Positions 1 to 6,525 of a DNA stretch of 11,796 nucleotides are shown one piece after another (positions within the stretch are counted from its first letter, which is position 1; every line of letters begins with the position of its first letter). The notes beneath the pieces are model-generated. The model was not told the DNA's origin. It saw only the letters and a program-made list of their open reading frames with translations, and did no database searches. The stretch is from Bacteroidetes bacterium GWA2_30_7 (GTDB taxonomy: Bacteria > Bacteroidota > Bacteroidia > Bacteroidales > GWF2-33-38), in the NCBI GenBank assembly GCA_001768155.1, contig MENC01000290.1:1-11796 (forward strand). Reading direction: 5' to 3'. The position numbers were made by a program, and so were the translations under genes.

Positions 1-869
1 CCGAACAAAAGTGCCACTCCAATGGCAATATCGGTGTAGCCCGAAAAATCGCAATAAATCTGGATTGAATAGCCATAAGCAGCCATTAAATTTTCAAAAC
101 CAGAATAGGAGAGGGGAGCTTCAAAAACCCTGTCAACATAATTGATTGAAATAAAATCGGAAATTAAAATTTTCTTAATTAACCCATTTAAAATCAGAAA
201 TGTAGCATGTCCCATAATTTGAGCATTTAATGCGTATTTCTGATACAACTGAGGAATAAATTCGGCTGCCCGAACAATTGGACCAGCCACCAACTGCGGA
301 AAAAAAGTTACATAAAATCCAAAATCAATAATATTTGTAACAGGTTTTAGCTTATTTCGATAAACATCAAATGAATAACTTATAGTTTGAAAAACATAAA
401 AAGATATACCTACCGGCAATATAATTGAGCTAACGTCGATATGAGTACCAACCAATGAATTTGTCCAAACAGCAAGAATATTTACAACTTTAAAATTTGT
501 ACCAAAAATTGAGTTTAAGTTTTCGATAAAAAAGTAAGAATATTTATAAAAACCTAATAGCGATAAGTTTACTATTAAACTAACTCCTAAAAAAATTCTT
601 TTTAAATACAGCTTTTGACTTTTATAAATTAAAAGTCCGGTAGCATATTCAACGAGTGTTGAGAAAATTAAAAGAGAAAAATAATAACCTCCGGTTTTGT
701 AATAAAAGAAAAGGCTGAAAATGAATAAATAAGTATTTCTTAACTTACTTTTTTTATAAATAAATGTATAAAAGAACAGAATTATTGCAACAAAAACCCA
801 GAAATATAACTGAGTGAATAGCAATGGAGAATCTTCTGAATAAAGAAATATGTATTTTAACCAATCCAA
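1..869 (-). CDS. MBOAT-family membrane O-acyltransferase, C-terminus cut by window edge
   Basis: The minus strand is open from about 878 to base 1 and encodes a hydrophobic, multi-pass membrane protein. Family marks include VGISFYVFQTISYSFDVYR, FFPQLVAGPIVRA and, near the edge, IYCDFSGYTDIAIG, all typical of AlgI/DltB-type MBOAT acyltransferases that move acyl (often acetyl) groups across the membrane onto extracytoplasmic glycans. About 289 residues are visible; the family is usually near 470, so the part with the catalytic histidine lies outside the window. There is no ATG at the start: the only ATG nearby (880-878) is in another frame and stops at once, and an in-frame TAA lies at 887-885. 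TTG at 869 is the most plausible start; ATA or ATC just upstream are possible. The SGNH hydrolase upstream on the same strand supports a polysaccharide or peptidoglycan acylation role. The acceptor is unknown. Confidence 0.9.
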   Translation of the reverse strand, partial: MDWLKYIFLYSEDSPLLFTQLYFWVFVAIILFFYTFIYKKSKLRNTYLFIFSLFFYYKTGGYYFSLLIFSTLVEYATGLLIYKSQKLYLKRIFLGVSLIVNLSLLGFYKYSYFFIENLNSIFGTNFKVVNILAVWTNSLVGTHIDVSSIILPVGISFYVFQTISYSFDVYRNKLKPVTNIIDFGFYVTFFPQLVAGPIVRAAEFIPQLYQKYALNAQIMGHATFLILNGLIKKILISDFISINYVDRVFEAPLSYSGFENLMAAYGYSIQIYCDFSGYTDIAIGVALLF

Positions 870-905
870 GATTATAACATTTGTTTATATTTTTATTAGA
901 CGCTG

Positions 906-1146
906 ATTTTACTCATTAGTAATTTATTTAAAAGGCATTCGTGAGCCGCTTCGCTAAGTTCAATGATATTTATGATTTCTTTTGCCACAGATTTCACAAA
1001 TTTTCACAGATTCTTTTCACAGATTTATTTGAATTAGCACAGATAAAACAACCTTTGGTTGTTTTAAATCTGTGAACATAGCGAAGCGACTCACGAATGC
1101 CATTAAAAATATGCGATTTATGAGTAAAATTTGTGCAATCTGTGGC
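906..1146. repeat. Composite inverted-repeat (MITE-like) element
   Basis: The 361-base gap between the SGNH and MBOAT genes is mostly occupied by this fold-back sequence. Arm A: 906-956 is complementary to 1079-1130, with an 11-base perfect outer block (906-916 with 1120-1130), an AT-rich diverged middle, and a 23-base inner block with one mismatch (934-956 with 1079-1101). Arm B: 984-1004 is complementary to 1126-1146 at 20 of 21 bases. B starts inside the A pair and ends outside it, so the two pairs interleave. Inside lie several CACAGATT-type words (986-1044) and a tight hairpin at 1045-1065 (9-bp stem, TTT loop), flanked by cacagat/atctgtg (1038-1044, 1068-1074). There is no ORF. Words such as TTTGTG.AATCTGTGGC are common between genes in Bacteroidota, so this may be two element families inserted into one another. 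Confidence 0.75.
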
Positions 1147-1188
1147 TAGTTTCTTCTCTATAATCATTCTCTTGTGTGTCTTTTTAGT

Positions 1189-1204
1189 CTCCGATAAATC
1201 GGAG
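1189..1204. repeat. Short palindrome after the SGNH gene
   Basis: CTCCGAT and ATCGGAG flank AA, giving a 6-7 bp stem just beyond the stop of the SGNH gene. No T-run follows on the minus strand, so a Rho-independent terminator is not convincing. Its core resembles the palindrome at 6204-6218 (TCCGAT...ATCGGA). Confidence 0.45.
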
Positions 1205-1230
1205 CGAGCAGTGAATGTTTCATGTGTTTA

Positions 1231-2463
1231 TTATTTATCATAGCGTTTCGTTTGATTTTTTGAAATTAAATCAAGTAATGCTTTATGAAATAAAACAGCC
1301 TGCAACTCATATCCTTCCTTATTAAAATGAAGAAAATCGTCGAAACACAGGTTTGACTTATGCCACAGATATATTGAATTTAAACCTCCCATAATTGTAT
1401 AAAAATCCCAAACGCCTAAATTATATTTTTCGGCAAGCTTTATTATAATATCTCTGGTTTTTTCGTAATTAATATTTAAATAATTTTTGTTTCGATAGCT
1501 GTCGCCTGGTGTTGTAAGAATTATTGCACAATCGGGACAAATAGCTAATATGTTATTAATAAGCATTGTATAGCTTTGTTTAAAAGCAATCGGGTCGAAT
1601 TTTTCGGGATAGGCATCGTTTGTTCCTAAAGAAATAATTATTAACGATGGATTCAGAAATTCTAATTGATTTTTCAATAAATTGCAATTAAGAAAAGAGT
1701 TAACATCTGCACCATTTAATCCTACTGAATTATACACTAATCCGGTGTTTTCGGTTTCGATGTAAAAGTTATTGATTGTAAATTTTGTTTGCAGGTTGTT
1801 TGACTTAAAAAATGTTATTGTAAATGGGTCGGTATTATTGATATTAAAACTGCTATATGCTAAATTATCGCCAATTTTTATAAAATCATCTGCGAGTCGA
1901 TTATTAACTTTTGGTACATAATCTTTATCACTAAATTCGTGCAAAATTTTAATTGTTTTTAAATTAGAGCAAATAGAATCAAAGTTTTTGTAACACATTG
2001 TAATAGATGAATTTTCGCAAAATGTTGTTGCAGAAATACCCGAAATTCCTAGATTATTTTTTTTATCTTTATCAAGGCTTCTGCACGATTCCCAATTACC
2101 TGTATATGTAACTTCGTAATCTTTTGGGTTATTGGTTTTTGCAAGTGTGTATGGAAAAACTAAACCTCGTCCGGCAATATGCTGAAAGCTTTTTGAAAAA
2201 AGAAATCTCAATTTTGCTGGAAACATATCAGCTTGAATATGAGAATCGCCAATATGAAGTATATTAACTGTTTTTGTTTTTAAAGAATCTTCTGAAACAT
2301 TTTGAGCAAATTTTTTGAATTTAACATTTGATTCATCACAAATAATCTGATTTTCAAACAGTCGTAGGTAAGAATATGTATTTAAATCAACAATTTGTGA
2401 ATTGGTTTTAATTGAAAAAATGATTTGTAAAATTAAAATTAAGCATGAAAGAGATTTATTCAT
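1231..2463 (-). CDS. Secreted SGNH/GDSL-family esterase or acyltransferase
   Basis: A 410-residue protein with an N-terminal signal sequence (hydrophobic residues about 5-18; probable cleavage after NSQ near 23). The SGNH blocks are all present: block I HIGDSHIQAD with nucleophile Ser74; a block II-like GLNGADVN (about 248-255); block III SLGTND with Asn282; and block V DFLH with Asp376 and His379. The family hydrolyses or transfers O-acyl esters on glycans, and this Bacteroidota type (IGDSHIQAD) is regularly found beside MBOAT acyltransferases. The MBOAT gene lies 361 bases downstream on the same strand. The likely location is the periplasm or cell surface. The start is taken at the ATG that gives the signal peptide; no Shine-Dalgarno site is seen, as usual in this phylum. 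It could act as a deacetylase or as the final acetyl donor enzyme; the sequence alone does not decide. Confidence 0.88.
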   Translation of the reverse strand: MNKSLSCLILILQIIFSIKTNSQIVDLNTYSYLRLFENQIICDESNVKFKKFAQNVSEDSLKTKTVNILHIGDSHIQADMFPAKLRFLFSKSFQHIAGRGLVFPYTLAKTNNPKDYEVTYTGNWESCRSLDKDKKNNLGISGISATTFCENSSITMCYKNFDSICSNLKTIKILHEFSDKDYVPKVNNRLADDFIKIGDNLAYSSFNINNTDPFTITFFKSNNLQTKFTINNFYIETENTGLVYNSVGLNGADVNSFLNCNLLKNQLEFLNPSLIIISLGTNDAYPEKFDPIAFKQSYTMLINNILAICPDCAIILTTPGDSYRNKNYLNINYEKTRDIIIKLAEKYNLGVWDFYTIMGGLNSIYLWHKSNLCFDDFLHFNKEGYELQAVLFHKALLDLISKNQTKRYDK

Positions 2464-2806
2464 TTGAACTATTTAGGATTTTTAATAATTAAACCATTCC
2501 ACATAAAAGACATAATGACCTTTGCTTTAAAAGTGTCAAATGTAATTCACATTTTACGGAAATGGAGTTACTACTTTTAAAATATTTAGTGTTTTTATGA
2601 AAAATTTAATGATAAAAATAGAATATTTTTTCACAATTTTTATTATACAAACTAATTTAATAGAATTATTAAAAGTTTATCACTACTAACCGACTATATT
2701 CTTGTTAATCCTACTTCGACATGCTCAGCACAAGTCTACGAGAAAAAATTGAAGTTCTATTATGTTGTTTTATTGTCATTTAAGCTCTACGAGCTATTCA
2801 CCATAG
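2464..2806. other. Gene-free AT-rich stretch
   Basis: I see no coding signal on either strand here. The part next to the SGNH start probably holds that gene's promoter. The sequence around 2709-2740 (ACTTCGACATGCTCAGCACA) is a word style I know as dispersed between genes in Bacteroidota, but no second copy occurs in this window. The two small palindromes at 2783-2810 close the stretch. Confidence 0.5.
2537..2544 (-). promoter_or_regulatory. Candidate -7 box for the SGNH gene
   Basis: On the minus strand this reads TACATTTG, an exact match to the Bacteroidota primary sigma factor -7 consensus TAnnTTTG, 73 bases upstream of the ATG. No clear TTG -33 element is seen at the expected distance, so support is limited to one box. 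Confidence 0.3.
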
Positions 2807-2810
2807 GTGA
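2783..2810. repeat. Two adjacent micro-palindromes with 3-base loops
   Basis: AGCTC-TAC-GAGCT (2783-2795) and TCACC-ATA-GGTGA (2798-2810) are perfect 5-bp stems with three-base loops, two bases apart. They lie directly before the decayed HEPN fragment, where that gene's missing N-terminal part would be expected. The style matches the hairpins at 1045-1065 and 6129-6218. Confidence 0.6.
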
Positions 2811-2955
2811 TTTATGTCAATAAAAATAAAAACTACCCAAAATTCCATAAATCTTTTGGGAAGTTATACAATAATTTATTTAACAAAAGACAAGAGGGTG
2901 ACTATCAAGATTTTCAGATATTTGACAAAGATGTTATTGAGCCATTGATTAATAA

Positions 2956-3140
2956 TAATAGTTCGGTATATTTTGAGGTTGCTTCGTTCTTCGCAATGAC
3001 GAAGAGTTTGACTGTCTGCATATTACGTCATTGCGAGCGCAGTGAAGCACCACGAAGTAGCATCAATGCAATAATATAAAAAACAATACATTGATAATCT
3101 CCTAATTAATAGCACTTTATAAAAATCTACCGAACTATTG
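2956..3140. mobile_element. MITE-like insertion inside the HEPN remnant
   Basis: This is a roughly 185-base non-coding insert. Terminal inverted repeats AATAGTTCGGTA (2957-2968) and TACCGAACTATT (3128-3139) are perfect over 12 bases. Outside them, one base away on each side, is the same seven-base word TTAATAA (2949-2955 and 3141-3147), a likely target-site duplication. Removing the insert and one copy of the duplication puts the HEPN frame back together, which is independent support for the boundaries. The interior carries an 11-bp inverted repeat (2991-3001 with 3026-3036) and ATCAATG/CATTGAT (3062-3068, 3089-3095). There is no transposase, so movement would have needed an enzyme supplied elsewhere. 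The duplicated word is AT-rich, so on its own it would be weak evidence. Confidence 0.68.
2980..3049. repeat. REP-like palindrome inside the MITE
   Basis: TGCTTC...TCGCAATGACG (2980-3001) pairs with CGTCATTGCGA...GAAGCA (3026-3049); the 11-base core is perfect. CGTCATTGCGAGCGCAGTGA is a word widely dispersed between genes in Bacteroidota and often mistranslated as RHCERSEA in databases. It explains the odd C-terminus of the open frame across this site. Confidence 0.7.
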
Positions 3141-3282
3141 TTAATAAAGTATAAATTTTAATAAATACTATTGAAAAGCTCGTTAATTTATAACAAAGTT
3201 TCTTTTTAATTATCCTCAGACATCGGTGTTTTTCAACTACATCCAACTAATAATAAGGTAGAGTCAAAACATATACACCAAA

Positions 3283-5934
3283 CTACTTCATCCCTTTCCA
3301 CTGCTTCAAATAAGCCTTTTTCAAAATCGAATACCACTTTTCGCCTTTTGTATATTTTGTAACCATTTCTTTAGGATTGGATGATGAATTATTTGAAAAA
3401 TCTCTTTTTGCAAGTTCTGAACCGAGTAATTCCTGATTTTGCGAACACCATTTTGGAGAATAATTTCGCTTGAAAAGTTCATCTAAAAATTTTAAAGAAG
3501 ATGTTAAATCCTTATTTTCAAGATAATGTTTGATGCTGTAATTAACAAATTCTGAATTACATTTAAGAATATAATCAAATATCGGAAGATGCTCAAGCCC
3601 AAACTTTTCAACTGCAAATTCATAAAAATACATTTCGATTTCCTGATACTTTTTATAAACCTGTTCATAATTTCCGCTACTAAGCATTTTTTCTATTTCG
3701 GCAAATAATTTCTGATATGTAATTGCAGGCAAAATCTCAGAACGTTTATTTTTTGCTTCTAAAGTATTTATATCACATTCAGAGTTTTTTTCGGCTATTT
3801 GAAATGTTTTTTCTAAAGCTCTGTCGGCATCGTCAAATTCCTTTTTTTCGCAATACGAAAGAACAAGATTGTACTGTGTTTGATATTCATTTTGAGCATT
3901 TTTACACTCCTGCGAAAACATTTTTCCTTTCAAAGAATTTATTGATAATGAAATTTCTTTATCATTCTCAAGAGAATATTCCGAAGCTAAACTAACTGCG
4001 TTTTTATAATTGTCTCTGGCGATTTTCAAATTATTTGTTTCTACTCCGTCAATTCCATTTTGAATCAATGCGTTAATCTGATTGCGTGCAGAATTTTCTT
4101 TCAACTTTTTAACTTCCGTAGAGATTGTGATATTGCTTGAAACAGCTATTTTTTCGGCTTCTTTAATTTTCGATAGACAATTTTCGTATTTTCTATTTGC
4201 AAACAAATCTTGAGCTTCGGAAATCATTGATTGATATTTTTTTGTGTTAAGTTGAAACATCAAATCATCTTGCAAGGGATTTTTTTCAATATTTTTTGAA
4301 CTTCTGTAAAGCTCTGCATCGTTTAAATTTAGTTCAGTTGATTTTAAATCATTTTTCAGAAGCGATGCTTTTGCCGATTCTAATTTTACAGAATAAATTC
4401 CTTTGTATGCAATCATAACCTGTTCGTCTAAATCGGCAGTGCATGGAATTTTTGAGTTTGTTTTGCAAATTTGCTTTGCGTTATCAACACATTTAACTGC
4501 TTCTGCATAATTTGCCGATGTATTCAGTTTTTTACTTTTCTCAACGTAAGCAAAATAAAGTTTTTCAATAGCTTTATCTAAATAACTTACATCAAGCAAT
4601 CCGGTATTTGACTGATAATAAATTCGTAATGTTTGAATTGTGCTTTCGGCATCGAATAATTTTCCGGCATCAATTTGCTGATTTGCCGATGAAATATATT
4701 GCTGATATTTTCCATTAATTGCATCCTGATACGATGTTTGAAGCTCTGTACTACAAATCATTCCGGTAACACTCTGGCAAATATTTTTGGCTTTATCCAA
4801 ATGTGAAAGAGCTTGTTCGTACTTATTTTGCGAATTATAGCTTTTTGCAATCGAAATTAAATCGACATAAACCATATTAGCCAATTCAACAGCCAATGTT
4901 TTTGTATCGGGGTCGGGTTTCATGTTGTTAACAATATCAAGTATCCCGGTTACTGTCAAATCGTAGTTTTTGCGATAATAGTTGATTTTAGCTATTTGAT
5001 AATGTGCAGGTGCAAAAAACAAGTTGCTATTTACCGATTTATTAAAATTTTGAAGTGCCATCTCGGTTTTTCCATTTGCAAGCATTTCTAACCCTCGATG
5101 ATAATAAATTTCGTATAAATGTTCGATATTGTAATTAATTTCAAACCTGAGTTCATTGTTTAAACCATACAAATTTGAAAGTTTTTCGTCGAGTTTTATA
5201 GGGTCGTATTCGTTGAGATTTAACTGATTAATAAAATCTTTACTTGTAATTGAGCTGATTAGTATATCATTTTTACTGATAATTGTCTTGTATTCATATA
5301 GTTTGTCGATGTTGTCTGGATTAATGGTTTCTAATTCGGCAAAAGCATATTTTAGCTGATTATCAATAGTATAGTACTCATCAATAAGGTCGGCTTTGCT
5401 TTTCAGTAATTTCATATTTACTACAGTGAAATAGAAATTTTTATTTACAACTGCCAGATTGTACGAATTTTGCATTAGGGAATCGTTTTCATAAAAATCG
5501 GCAAGAACAAGGTTTTCTTCATTAATCTGCACATTAGTAAACGAAAATGTTTTAATTATTTGTCCTGCTCTTGTAAGCCAATTGATTGAAAAATCGGCTT
5601 CGTTTGGGAAAAGAAATTCGCTCATATCGAATCCTTTATATTTAATATCGCCTGAAAAATTAATATCCTGAATTTCGACAATAAACTCCAACGTATTATT
5701 CTTTTTTAAGATTCTGGTTTTTTGCTTGTAGGCAAAATAAAATTTTGTTGTTGCAGGAGGTTTATTATTTCCCTGAGCCAATATTTTCAAGATATTACGC
5801 AATGGAGTATTTTTATCGCCAAGTTCATCTTTCACTAGATATGTTTCGGGCTTTATATCGTTGTAAATGATTAGTTGCTGGGATTTTGCGGTTGTGATTG
5901 CAAAAGCAAACAGAATTACAAATAGTAATTTCAT
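3283..5934 (-). CDS. Secreted TPR / helical-repeat protein of unknown function
   Basis: An 883-residue protein with a signal peptide (MKLLFVILFAFAITTAKSQQ, cleavage near residue 18). Residues about 20-250 are a mixed region without a family I recognise. A canonical TPR pair begins at 277 (YYHRGLEMLANGKTEMALQN) and continues to about 343. From 372 the protein consists of alpha-helical segments in a long-period repeat, with starts near 372 (YEQAL), 476 (YAEAV), 583 (YENCL) and 700 (FDDAD). The first two carry matching cysteine pairs (Cys386/Cys394 and Cys490/Cys498). The extreme C-terminus (GEKWYSILKKAYLKQW) is basic and aromatic. It is probably periplasmic or surface-exposed and probably a protein-binding scaffold. 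It stands alone: no same-strand neighbour is close enough for an obvious operon. The function is unknown; gliding or secretion-associated TPR proteins are possible relatives but no motif proves it. Confidence 0.88.
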   Translation of the reverse strand: MKLLFVILFAFAITTAKSQQLIIYNDIKPETYLVKDELGDKNTPLRNILKILAQGNNKPPATTKFYFAYKQKTRILKKNNTLEFIVEIQDINFSGDIKYKGFDMSEFLFPNEADFSINWLTRAGQIIKTFSFTNVQINEENLVLADFYENDSLMQNSYNLAVVNKNFYFTVVNMKLLKSKADLIDEYYTIDNQLKYAFAELETINPDNIDKLYEYKTIISKNDILISSITSKDFINQLNLNEYDPIKLDEKLSNLYGLNNELRFEINYNIEHLYEIYYHRGLEMLANGKTEMALQNFNKSVNSNLFFAPAHYQIAKINYYRKNYDLTVTGILDIVNNMKPDPDTKTLAVELANMVYVDLISIAKSYNSQNKYEQALSHLDKAKNICQSVTGMICSTELQTSYQDAINGKYQQYISSANQQIDAGKLFDAESTIQTLRIYYQSNTGLLDVSYLDKAIEKLYFAYVEKSKKLNTSANYAEAVKCVDNAKQICKTNSKIPCTADLDEQVMIAYKGIYSVKLESAKASLLKNDLKSTELNLNDAELYRSSKNIEKNPLQDDLMFQLNTKKYQSMISEAQDLFANRKYENCLSKIKEAEKIAVSSNITISTEVKKLKENSARNQINALIQNGIDGVETNNLKIARDNYKNAVSLASEYSLENDKEISLSINSLKGKMFSQECKNAQNEYQTQYNLVLSYCEKKEFDDADRALEKTFQIAEKNSECDINTLEAKNKRSEILPAITYQKLFAEIEKMLSSGNYEQVYKKYQEIEMYFYEFAVEKFGLEHLPIFDYILKCNSEFVNYSIKHYLENKDLTSSLKFLDELFKRNYSPKWCSQNQELLGSELAKRDFSNNSSSNPKEMVTKYTKGEKWYSILKKAYLKQWKGMK

Positions 5935-5959
5935 AATTTGAAGGTAATTAAAATTTGTT

Positions 5960-5967
5960 CAAAGATA
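5960..5967 (-). promoter_or_regulatory. Candidate -7 box for the secreted TPR gene
   Basis: The minus strand reads TATCTTTG, an exact TAnnTTTG, 25 bases upstream of the ATG at 5934. That predicts a leader of roughly 15-20 bases, normal for this phylum. A TTG at -33 is not evident. Confidence 0.45.
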
Positions 5968-6062
5968 TATATTCTACGAATTGATATATTGATACGGAAT
6001 AGAAAAACGAAAAATTCCTATCGGCATAACTTTCCGATGAATCGCATTGGCGTTAACTTAAC

Positions 6063-6276
6063 TTGTCCCATTAGGGCAATGTCATTAAGTTAAGGTATTA
6101 ATTAGCTAATACTGAGGAATCCCGAAGACAACCGTAGGTTGCGACCGAAGGTCTAATATAATATTCAACCCATTCTGGGTTATTTTCAGCTTTGATTTTC
6201 ACCTCCGATTACATCGGATGTTATTCAAATTAAAGCCTTTCAGACTTAACTTAATGACATTGCCCATTAGGGACAA
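6063..6276. repeat. 214-bp inverted-repeat element with 32-base arms
   Basis: Arm 6063-6094 pairs with 6245-6276: 7 perfect pairs at the outer end (TTGTCCC with GGGACAA), an unpaired ATTA facing ATTA, then 21 perfect pairs (6074-6094 with 6245-6265). The 150-base interior contains no ORF but four small hairpins and the palindrome GTATTA...TAATAC (6095-6112). A competing short stem exists: CTTAACTT (6057-6064) with AAGTTAAG (6087-6094). It lies between the secreted TPR gene (5' side, minus strand) and glnN, in the 591-base gap 5935-6525. It is most simply a MITE or bacterial interspersed mosaic element; a structured RNA is the alternative. Confidence 0.75.
6129..6218. repeat. Cluster of four small hairpins with 3-base loops
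   Basis: CAACC-GTA-GGTTG (6129-6141), GACC-GAA-GGTC (6143-6153), AACCCA-TTC-TGGGTT (6167-6181) and TCCGAT-TAC-ATCGGA (6204-6218) are all perfect stems. Loops 1 and 4 (GTA, TAC) and loops 2 and 3 (GAA, TTC) are reverse complements. The cluster lies inside the 6063-6276 element. Confidence 0.7.
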
Positions 6277-6356
6277 TATATTGGTAGAAAGAAATTTAGT
6301 CCCATCGGGCATATGCGTCAAGTTAACAAAATACTGATTCCATATCTTGCTGAAAA

Positions 6357-6479
6357 TTAGCTCTTTTTCTTTTTATCATAAGAACAGTATCTGGAAATAG
6401 TTTGAATAGATTTACTTAATTTTTTAGGAAATTTATACAAATCTAAAATAATTTGAATTGTTTTCTCTGGATTTCTCAT
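6357..6479 (-). CDS. Possible 40-residue ORF or C-terminal gene remnant downstream of glnN
   Basis: An ATG at 6479, 46 bases after the glnN stop on the same strand, opens a 40-codon frame beginning MRNPEKTIQIILDLYKFPKK and ending in a lysine-rich tail (YDKKKKS). The frame is also open for about 13 codons upstream of the ATG (LSLIKITHYL), so this may instead be the decayed tail of a longer protein. The composition is helical and basic with ordinary codon use, better than expected for random AT-rich sequence, but I cannot name a family. The pattern NPEKTIQIILDLYKFPKKLS resembles C-terminal helices of some glycosyltransferase or radical-SAM proteins; that is only an impression. Confidence 0.3.
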   Translation of the reverse strand: MRNPEKTIQIILDLYKFPKKLSKSIQTISRYCSYDKKKKS

Positions 6480-6525
6480 TAAATAATGAGTAATTTTAAT
6501 TAAACTCAAATCCGTAAATCAATAG

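Larger units (their letters stand above)
2807..3193 (+). pseudogene. C-terminal remnant of a HEPN-domain (UPF0332-like) gene, split by an inserted element
   Basis: From about 2810 the frame reads ...YPKFHKSFGKLYNNLFNKRQ then EGDYQDFQIFDKDVIEPLIN, closely resembling the last third of UPF0332-type HEPN proteins, small all-helical proteins often paired with a nucleotidyltransferase in toxin-antitoxin systems. RQEGDY is the conserved segment near the C-terminus. The similarity stops at 2955, where a MITE-like element begins. Joining 2955 directly to 3148 restores the same frame: ...IEPLIN-KV, a stop (TAA 3152-3154), then ILINTIEKLVNL and a stop at 3191-3193. That tail suits a HEPN C-terminal helix of the form KVExFINTIEKL. 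An in-frame TAG lies at 2804-2806, and I see no N-terminal two-thirds upstream and no partner nucleotidyltransferase. The 90-codon open frame from GTG 2807 to 3079 is an artefact of reading into the inserted element. Confidence 0.7.

Noticed and set aside
984..1044. Repeated CACAGATT words as a CRISPR-like or iteron array
   Set aside because: The spacing is irregular, words are only 7-8 bases and imperfect, and they lie within an inverted-repeat element with no cas or rep gene nearby.
1189..1204. Rho-independent terminator for the SGNH gene
   Set aside because: The stem is short with a two-base apparent loop and no T-run on the transcript side.
2807..3079. A 90-codon plus-strand open frame as an intact gene
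   Set aside because: Its second half (from about residue 48) is translated insertion sequence, including the RHCERSEA signature of a common intergenic repeat. Only the first half is real, decayed HEPN sequence.
2807..3193. A functional HEPN/MNT toxin-antitoxin system
   Set aside because: Only the C-terminal part of the HEPN protein remains, it has an internal stop even after removing the insert, and no nucleotidyltransferase gene is present.
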